From Conchocele bisecta (lineage: Eukaryota > Mollusca > Bivalvia > Lucinida > Thyasiridae), in the NCBI GenBank assembly GCA_029237695.1, contig CM055269.1:29546956-29610955 (forward strand): a stretch of DNA of 64,000 nucleotides, written 5' to 3'. Positions 57,353 through 64,000 of this stretch are shown here, piece by piece. Position numbers and translations under genes: made by a program. The notes under the pieces are model-generated. The model worked only from the letters and a program-made list of their open reading frames with translations. It made no database searches and was not told where the DNA came from. How positions within the stretch are numbered: the first letter of the stretch is position 1; every line of letters begins with the position of its first letter.

Positions 57353-57806
57353 TTCTCCAGTTAAGAAGTTTACAACAGTTTCTCCAATCTGCCACCTGGG
57401 ACATTTGTGTGCCGACAGGCCACATTTTCTTGTTGGGATATTTCTATTTTTTTTTATTATATCACATTAAACACTTAAAAATTCGGACTTTTTTAGCTTA
57501 TATGTCCGGGTATGGAAGACCTTAGAGCCAAGTCGCATCCTTTTAAAAATATACTTACTTACGTTGAGTTATTAACACTTGTCCGACTGGCACTGGAGAA
57601 ATGGGTCGAAAAGTCAGCGCCTGGATTTCGCGACTTTGACGACGACAACAACAACAACAACAACAAAATTTCTGAGACAGCCAGTTTCATCAAAGTTGTT
57701 ACATGTATTTATTAGTTACTCTTGCAGAAATAACGTGGTTTATGCTTTGTTACAATACATTTAACTGTTTAAAACTCGGAGTGAAATGATATAAACGATC
57801 AAAAAC
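57353..57806. other. Family T tail and upstream region of TMEM223
   Basis: CACCTGGGACATTTGTGTGC...TTTTCTTGTT (57,397-57,437) is a family T terminus. Beyond it is plain AT-rich sequence with a (GACGAC)(AACAAC)n stretch at ~57,640-57,665. No TATA box stood out. Confidence 0.45.
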
Positions 57807-58319
57807 ATGAATCGTGTACCCACATTTCTATTTGTAAAAGCAAGTCACATTCACAGATTTTGCAATGTCGGCTGTCTGTCAAGGAGCAATAATTCCTCAT
57901 CATCGACTGTGTTACAGAGCTACTTGGGAAGACAGACACTGAATCTCGAAATGAAATATTCTGCCGACATTTCAGTTTGTCTCCAATAATCGGCGCTGGA
58001 TCCACCAAGTTAAAAGAATTACGAAAAAGAATTGAAAAAAAAGGTGTCCCATGCATCAGATGTGTCAGCTGATAAAGTGTTATATGTGTACAAGAAAAAG
58101 TTTGTACCATACGCTATTACATTTTTCTCAATTGCGGGTTCTGTATTTTTATTTTTACAACTGACTAATGCATTTGGCATCGTTTCTGGATTTCAAGAAG
58201 ACCTTCCAGAGGACTGCTGCCCAGTGACTCTGAAATTATTTGGTACCAATGGTGGAAGAAACTTCCAATGCGAGGAGCAGCTTGGAAATGGTTCTTAATA
58301 TTGTTCAATATGGCATTGG
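57807..58319 (+). CDS. TMEM223: TMEM223 exon 1 (three frame breaks)
   Basis: Read from ATG 57,807 (MNRVPTFLFVKASHIHRF, basic, presequence-like), the frame hits TAA at 57,987. Plausible protein continues in the frame two bases on (STKLKELRKRIEKK). It returns to the first frame at an A8 run (58,035-58,042) for VSADKVLYVYKKKFV and the first membrane helix. Somewhere in 58,169-58,290 it moves back to the second frame for WYQWWKKLPMRGAAWKWF. The start codon is uncertain because of these breaks. Confidence 0.7.
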
Positions 58320-61300
58320 GTACGTGTTATATACATCTATAGTCTGTTTCACGAAAGTGCTGCTCAAATTTTACGGCTATATAGACAATTCAAAAACAAT
58401 ATTATTTTCGATAATATTAAATTAAAGGAAAATTTTAGAATGAGCCTTCTTTTTATATCGTGAAATTCGGTCAAATATTGATTTTATTACGAAAAATTGA
58501 TTTGTCTATGGGAATTTAACATGGGGGGAAAAAGTGGTAAGGAAGTGTGGGAGGAGTCAAAAAACGAAAATGTTGGAAATTGACTCCGAAACCTGACTAG
58601 ATAGCTTGGATATGATCTAAGAAAACAAAAGTTATTAATTTAAAAATCGGTCCAGTATTTCTAAAATTTTAAAAAAAAATTCCCCATGTTTAAAATCCCC
58701 ATAGACATCTTCACTCACTTTGTGAAGATGTCTATGGGGATTTAACATGGGGAAATTGTTTTTTCGCAATAAAATCAATATTTGACAAAATTTCACGAAA
58801 TAAAAAGAAGGCTCATTCTTAATTTTTCCTTTAATTTAATATTATCAAAAGAAATCTTGTTTTTGAATTGTTTATATAGCCGTAAAATTTGGGCAGCTTT
58901 CGTGAAACAGACAGTAAGTTAAGACAAGTTGTTTGCCACATATATTCACATGCCATGGTGTTCCTCCATCATTACACTACCCCCACGCACTTACACAATT
59001 TGGTATCGGGGACCACACAGGTGGTAATCCATAAGCTCTTGCTTGCTGACAAATCTGTAGATAACTGCATGATGCCGTTGTATCATCAGTCCCACCTATG
59101 ACTCTTGGCTGCCAACAGGTTAGCTTCATTGTTTCCGACAACTCTTGTTGAATCTTAATCTATGCACATGCATATTCATCTGTTTGTTCAAGCTCATTCC
59201 GACACAGCAAACAAATAACTATCACATTTTATTCCCAACATTTTCTGCGTACTCGGGGCTCCAGATAAGGAATTAGTAATTGAGTATTGTCACTCCCTCA
59301 TTTCTGAAGCAATTTGGTATTTCAAAATTTTAATTGGGTAAAATAAAATCACTCGACTGTTTACACACAGCAAACAGCACTTCTTGAATAGTTTGCTTCA
59401 AAATGAAAACATGGCTTGGCATTTCATTAGAATTGTCTCCAAGGATCCAAGATGTGTTTTCATGGAAAATAAGAAAAATATGCTATATTTGTGGTCTGTT
59501 TATTGTTTTCTGCAGCATGATAAAGGTACTACACAATTTGTATTGCTTTTTGATACGTACTTGCTACTTCTGATTTCAATTGGGTTTTTGGAAATTTTAA
59601 TTGGGTATTTAAGCAAATACGCAGCTTATCTGGAGCTCTGGCGTACTGTAACTTTCCATGTGTAACAATATTGCCCCTATCAGTGTGTGCATCCTAACAG
59701 TAACTTGTGTTGGATGGGGGAAAATACTTCACATTCACAAAGTTAAATTACGTAAAATGGAGAGATAGGTGGTATTCTCTGATATCTGTTCGTATCACTA
59801 CATGATACCTCTAGTATTGGCTTGGTGCACCGACTCGGTCCATGTGAAATCCTTGCTGTTAAACGGATTTAAAACTCCAATCAGTCCATGTGAAATATTG
59901 ATAATCATAATAGGTGCATTAAGTCTAGTACGAAGTGTTGTTGAATACATGTATACAGCACTTTATTGTACCTGTCGGTGTCATTGCCGTCTACGGGGAT
60001 GACATGCCTACATGGGGAATTAGACTTAAAAAGTGCTCAGTGGTCAAAACAAAAAAATTCTCAAATATTACAANNNNNNNNNNNNNNNNNNNNNNNNNNN
60101 NNNNNNNNNNNNNNNNNNNNNNNNNNNNNNNNNNNNNNNNNNNNNNNNNNNNNNNNNNNNNNNNNNNNNNNNNNNNNNNNNNNNNNNNNNNNNNNNNNNN
60201 NNNNNNNNNNNNNNNNNNNNNNNNNNNNNNNNNNNNNNNNNNNNNNNNNNNNNNNNNNNNNNNNNNNNNNNNNNNNNNNNNNNNNNNNNNNNNNNNNNNN
60301 NNNNNNNNNNNNNNNNNNNNNNNNNNNNNNNNNNNNNNNNNNNNNNNNNNNNNNNNNNNNNNNNNNNNNNNNNNNNNNNNNNNNNNNNNNNNNNNNNNNN
60401 NNNNNNNNNNNNNNNNNNNNNNNNNNNNNNNNNNNNNNNNNNNNNNNNNNNNNNNNNNNNNNNNNNNNNNNNNNNNNNNNNNNNNNNNNNNNNNNNNNNN
60501 NNNNNNNNNNNNNNNNNNNNNNNNNNNNNNNNNNNNNNNNNNNNNNNNNNNNNNNNNNNNNNNNNNNNNNNNNCTCAAATATTACAATTATAAAAATGCT
60601 GCTCCAACTCTTGGAACTTGGAGAGAGATTTATTCTGAGAGGTTGGAATTTTATGGTAAATTTTTATATTCCTTTAAATACCTGGTGTTAACCACTTTTT
60701 ATGTATCCCTAACATATTTCAGGGTATTTATGTATGGTCGCCACTTTGCAGGGTTCAAGCTAGCCCTTCAAAATAGACAGAATTTTTCACTAAAAATTGA
60801 GAAAATAGACCATTTTTTCCAAAATTTCTGTTTTATGTAGTGAAAAACTTCTCCCTCAACTCAAAATAGGTAGAAGTCAGACAATTTAGGGAAATAATTT
60901 CGCCCTGTAAACCGATCCCTGCACTTTGTCTGCCTGTTTGTCTGTCTGTCAGCTTGGCACCAGTCGGGTTAATTGTTCTAATTTCAGGGCTGAATACAGT
61001 GTACCTTGTTCATTTCGGACTCTTTTTCATTCATATCTACTGACCCTTCAGTCAGTTTCCATGTATTTTATCGGTGTATTCTGGCCCTTGTCTATTCCGA
61101 ATTACGATCCCATGTTCTGATCCCAGCAGGTAATATCACATCGATATTAACATGTCTAATCCGGCCCCGTAATTACATGTATCTTATTCAAACGTGTGAA
61201 TGTGTAAACATTATGCATACTTTGTGTGACTAAATATCTTAACCTTTGCACCGCTATTTTCCATTTTTATCATCAAAAACATGTTTTGACAGCACTTTAG

Positions 61301-62935
61301 AATAATTTACGTGCTTTGACAGCACTTCAGAATCATTTCCATTGGAAATGATTCTGAAGTGCTGTCAAACCATGTTTTTATTGAGAAATAAGGCAAGATA
61401 TAAAAACAACAGCAGACGACAATTGTTGTGAGTAGCGGTCTATGCATTACTTTAAAAGCACCATAAGCTCTAAAATGTAAGAATATATTTTTAAGAAAAT
61501 TGTTAAATACATACTAAAGGTTAAATACATACTAAAAGTTTTCGGCTAATCATGTATACTATCACTGTTACCATAAGTCTGATTGGCTTGAAACTTCATA
61601 TACTTATTTGTCAGCATCCATATAATCATTCTATAGCCCACCCCTGCAGCCCCATGTGCTCAAGGTCAAATGACATAGAAGTTTGTGTTAATTTTTTTTG
61701 CATTAAAAGTTTTTGATGGGTACATCCATCAATGTTATTGATTATCCTCTCGCCGATAGCAGCAGCATACGTACCGTACGTGTGTACGTTAGTAACAACT
61801 TTCATTTTTCAATAACTTATGAACCACTTCACCGATTTTGATAATATTTTGCCACAATGTGTGTCATGGGATGGTTCTTTGTTTTGCACACGAACCACGT
61901 CCGACCAGTCAAGGTCACTGAGGACTTGTGTTCACACCTTGTTTCAAGTTGTTTGTAATGCAAAAATGTTTAAAAAAATTATTATCGAGGCTGCCAGCGA
62001 GGGGATTAGCTTACTGTCTGTTTCACGAAACCTGCCCAAATTTTACGGCCATATAAACAATGCAAAAACAATTTTTTTTTGGATCAAATTAAATTTATAA
62101 AAATGTAAGAATGAGCCTTCTTTTTATTTCGTGAAATTTGGTCAAATATTGATTTTATTACGAAAACTGTATTTGTCTATGGGAATTTAACATGGGGGGA
62201 AAGGGAGGTGGAGTAGCTGAGGGAACAGTCAAAAAACTATTTTTTTGGGAAATTTCTTCCGAAACCTGGCTAGATACATGTAGCTTGGAAATGATTTATT
62301 AAACTAAGAAAACAAAAGTTAAATTTTGAAAATCGGTCCAGTATTTCTGAAATTCAAAAAATTACCCCATGTTAAATCCCCATAGACATCTTCACTAGTT
62401 TTTTCGCCATAAAATCAATATAGGACCAAATGCCACTAAATAAAAAGAAGGCTCATTCTTAAATTTTGCTATAATTTAAGATTAGCGAATAAAATATTGT
62501 TTTTGCATTGTTTATATAGCCGTAAAATTTGGGCAGGTTTCATGAAACAGACAGTAGTGATAACGATGCCCTTGTTCTTTGTATCAACTGTGTGTGCGTA
62601 TCAGTATGTCAATCAATCAATCAATCTCTATTTCAGGTTGGGGTGCATTTCTGTTGTGCATCCTGATCCCTTACCGAATCATTAGGAGGATTACACTGTT
62701 GAAGGGCGGACATGAAGCCATTCTGGAAACATTTGGCCCATTTGGACTGAGCAAATCATTCAAAAAGCCATTAAAGGAGATAACCTGTGGAAGGTTGGCC
62801 CGTCACGAAGCCACCGACCTACTCAGTATCAGAATGAAGGGCCATCGGGGGCCATTCGCCCTGAACCAGACTGGGGAATATAGTGACAAGATGCTGTTTG
62901 ATAGAACTGTCGGAATGTTCAGGGAGTTTAAATAG
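57807..62935 (+). CDS. TMEM223: TMEM223 homologue, two exons (gene span)
   Basis: Small mitochondrial inner-membrane protein of the TMEM223 family, linked in animals to cytochrome c oxidase biogenesis. Exon 1 (57,807-58,319) gives a basic N-terminus, DKVLYVYKKKFVPYAITFFS leading into the first membrane helix, and the start of the second (WFLILFNMALG). Exon 2 (62,637-62,935) completes it and carries the family-typical PFGL, PLKEI, KGHRG, LFDRTVG segments. The donor GG-GTACGT and acceptor CTATTTCAG join in frame (phase 1) only in the frame reading WKWFLILFNMALG. The intron is ~4.3 kb with a 500-N gap. Exon 1 cannot be read without frame changes, so it is either a pseudogene or an assembly error; the intact exon 2 favours error. 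Confidence 0.82.
58340..58916. mobile_element. Family N long foldback element (TA target)
   Basis: TA-GTCTGTTTCACGAAAG ... CTTTCGTGAAACAGACAG-TA. Nearly the whole 577 bp folds on itself. The centre is CATCTTCACTCACTTTGTGAAGATG. It begins 20 bp after the exon 1 donor. Confidence 0.75.
59254..59640. mobile_element. Family B MITE with 7-bp target duplication
   Basis: CGGGGCTCCAGATAAGG ... CTTATCTGGAGCTCTG, flanked by GCGTACT at 59,247-59,253 and 59,641-59,647. The central hairpin is partly lost (TTGTCTCCAAGGATCC). Length and ends fit a hAT-type MITE. Confidence 0.75.
60074..60573. other. Assembly gap, exactly 500 N
   Basis: The 14 bases CTCAAATATTACAA occur immediately before (60,060-60,073) and after (60,574-60,587) the gap. 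All frames crossing it are meaningless. Confidence 0.98.
60750..60910 (+). repeat. Family R dispersed repeat
   Basis: Second copy of the 29.1-kb repeat (GCTAGCCCTTCAAAATAG, GTGAAAAACTTCTCCCTCAA), with an internal ~50-bp difference. Confidence 0.6.
60955..61238 (+). repeat. SINE H remnant and unassigned sequence
   Basis: TTGGCACCAGTCGGGTTAAT and TTCTAATTTCAGGGCTGAAT are SINE H pieces. The remainder is unrecognised. Confidence 0.45.
61239..61440. mobile_element. Family A MITE with partially duplicated arm
   Basis: TTAACCTTTGCACCGC on the left. GACAGCACTTTAGAATAATT is followed by a second GACAGCACTTCAGAATCATT. Perfect hairpin CATTTCCATTGGAAATG. Right side GACGACAATTGTTG. Confidence 0.65.
61441..62011 (+). 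repeat. D-like and S-like single modules
   Basis: 61,550-61,700 resembles a D module (CTGATTGGCTTGAAACTTCA, CATGTGCTCAAGGTCAAATG). 61,806-61,945 is a family S unit (ACCGATTTTGATAATATTTT, CAGTCAAGGTCACTGAGGAC). Confidence 0.5.
62012..62556. mobile_element. Family N long foldback element, second copy
   Basis: TA-CTGTCTGTTTCACGAAAC ... TTTCATGAAACAGACAG-TA. The central hairpin arm is shortened relative to the 58.3-kb copy. Same orientation, same intron. Confidence 0.75.
62637..62935 (+). CDS. TMEM223: TMEM223 exon 2
   Basis: Enters in phase 1: GWGAFLLCILIPYRIIRRIT (end of the second membrane helix and basic boundary), LLKGGHEAILETFGPFGLSK, PLKEITC, SIRMKGHRGPFALNQTGEYS, LFDRTVGMFREFK, stop. 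The open frame extends upstream only through the polypyrimidine tract. All 99 codons are intact. Confidence 0.88.
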
Positions 62936-63030
62936 AAGGCGTTGCCAGAATGTTTTGTTAACTCAATTCATTCTAAGACTACACCATTTGGCGGATGGAT
63001 AACAATAGATAATTTTCTTATTTCTCATCA

Positions 63031-63273
63031 GGGGCCCGTTTCACTAAACTTCTTACGACTAAAATGTTCGTAAGCACAAATTTAGGATCGTATAGAAATT
63101 TCAATTTATGGATTTACATTTATTGAGCATAGGCTGCATATGCAGCCTATGCTCAATAAATGTAAATCCAATAATTGTTTACAAGAAAACAGTGCTGATG
63201 TGCAATTTACAGACTATCATAATTTTGCACTTACAAACATTTTAGTCGTACGAAGTTTAGTGAAACGGGCCCC
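63031..63273. mobile_element. Family J MITE in the TMEM223 3' flank
   Basis: GGGGCCCGTTTCACTAAACT ... AGTTTAGTGAAACGGGCCCC. Perfect central hairpin ATTGAGCATAGGCTGCATAT / GCAGCCTATGCTCAAT. It lies between the stop codon and the first AATAAA, so it may be transcribed. Confidence 0.8.
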
Positions 63274-63398
63274 AGAAGTGTATGTTATGACCACTTATTT
63301 CGATGAAACTTTCGATGAGATTGTGGCAATGAATTTATATAAATGTAAAATTGTAAAAACAAATTTGTGTGATTTCTGGGCCATGGCACCAGAATCTA

Positions 63399-63404
63399 AA
63401 TAAA
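63399..63404 (+). terminator. TMEM223: Candidate polyadenylation signal for TMEM223
   Basis: AATAAA, 464 bp after the stop codon, followed by a T-rich stretch (CTTTTTTTGGG). First such hexamer downstream of the gene apart from those inside the MITE hairpin (TCAATAAATG). Confidence 0.4.
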
Positions 63405-64000
63405 AATCTTTTTTTGGGAATGTTACGGTTAATTAATTAATTAAACAAAAATAACATTATACAGAAATTGGACTGGTACATTGTTAGTTTTTGCAAATAT
63501 GACATACCGGTAGTACTTTTTGTTGCACCTGCTGTAGCAGAAGTCGTCCGAAATGTCCAAAAGCATGTACAAGCTTCGTCACCATGGTATAACTTTAATA
63601 CAGTAGCGTAACCATTTGTTGGGATTACCCCCGAATTTGGAATTTTCGTAAACCGCATTTGTCAAATCACAGAAACTTTCATGGTCAGTTTCCCGGACAT
63701 TTTTTGCAGAAGACACACATCTGTCAAATGGAGAAAAATGTTCCACATTGCCCTTGGGCATGTAAGTTTTTAATCAAAACTGTTAAAATACCTTCAAAAT
63801 GTTGTATTTCAGCTATTCCCACTTTTGTCCTGTCGTAAACATCATTATTTAAAAAGATTTACAAAGCATGGTTCCGTCAGTCTGCGTCACTGGACTCTTT
63901 AGCCATTTTGAGAAGTCCAGGTCATGTAATCACATACTGGTAGCTGTCCAGAATAGAGCTTCTCATTATACTGGAGGGTCTTATATTGAAAACAATAAAA
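63405..64000. other. Intergenic end of window
   Basis: No gene or repeat recognised. The minus-strand frames near 63.5-63.7 kb have no domain signal. Confidence 0.4.

Larger units (their letters stand above)
58320..62636 (+). other. TMEM223 intron
   Basis: GTACGT ... CTCTATTTCAG. Contains two copies of a long foldback element, a family F tail (59,101-59,150), a family B MITE, a 500-N gap, a family R repeat, a family A MITE and a family S unit. Confidence 0.75.

Noticed and set aside
57512..57715. 67-codon frame just upstream of TMEM223
   Set aside because: An Asp/Asn run from a GAC/AAC microsatellite. It ends in a stop before the TMEM223 start and has no similarity to that family.
59935..60840. 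Long open frames across 60.0-60.8 kb (up to ~300 codons)
   Set aside because: They exist only because the 500-N gap contains no stop codons.

Overview
This is an AT-rich, intron-containing eukaryotic window, most likely from a bivalve mollusc. The reasons are two spliced animal genes on the + strand, and a repeat landscape of (CCGT)n-headed modular elements, CAAA-tailed SINEs and foldback MITEs of the kind known from bivalve genomes. The species cannot be fixed from the sequence. About 5 kb is exonic; almost everything else is transposon-derived.

Layout. 1-27,100 holds no gene I can support: piggyBac-like TTAA MITEs (1.3-3.3 kb), SINEs (4.4, 15.3 and 16.3 kb), three tandem copies of a ~1.4 kb block (7.5-11.5 kb), two large arrays of ~165-170 bp units (12.0-14.7 and 16.9-20.6 kb) and a decayed Ty3/gypsy pol fragment (22.4-23.8 kb). 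27,146-44,077 is a five-exon ZNF839 homologue (DUF4764/C2H2 nuclear protein) whose introns are packed with nested elements. 45-57 kb is a repeat field with about ten copies of one foldback MITE (CWG target sites), several SINEs and multi-level nests. 57,807-62,935 is a two-exon TMEM223 homologue (mitochondrial inner-membrane protein); exon 1 has frame breaks and the intron contains a 500-N assembly gap. 63-64 kb is its 3' flank.

Unifying observation. At least seven sequence-distinct repeat families share one plan: a 5' hairpin (often TATGCC.../TATACC...), a (CCGT)n tract, tandem ~110-440 bp modules, and a 3' end reading TTGTT or CTAGTT. Many of the modules (families E, F and D and the 46, 56 and 62 kb families) carry a conserved TCAAGGTCA / AGGTCAAGGTCA motif. 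The plan resembles bivalve 'pearl' elements, which have been linked to non-autonomous Helitron/Helentron elements. One insertion into a MITE gives an exact empty-site reconstruction without a clear target duplication. The motif equals a DR0 / extended half-site for nuclear receptors; any function is inference.

The two genes have no evident functional link. Several stretches show dense single-base indels against neighbouring repeat copies, so local consensus quality should be considered before calling the TMEM223 frame breaks or the ZNF839 exon 3/4 phase mismatch biological.
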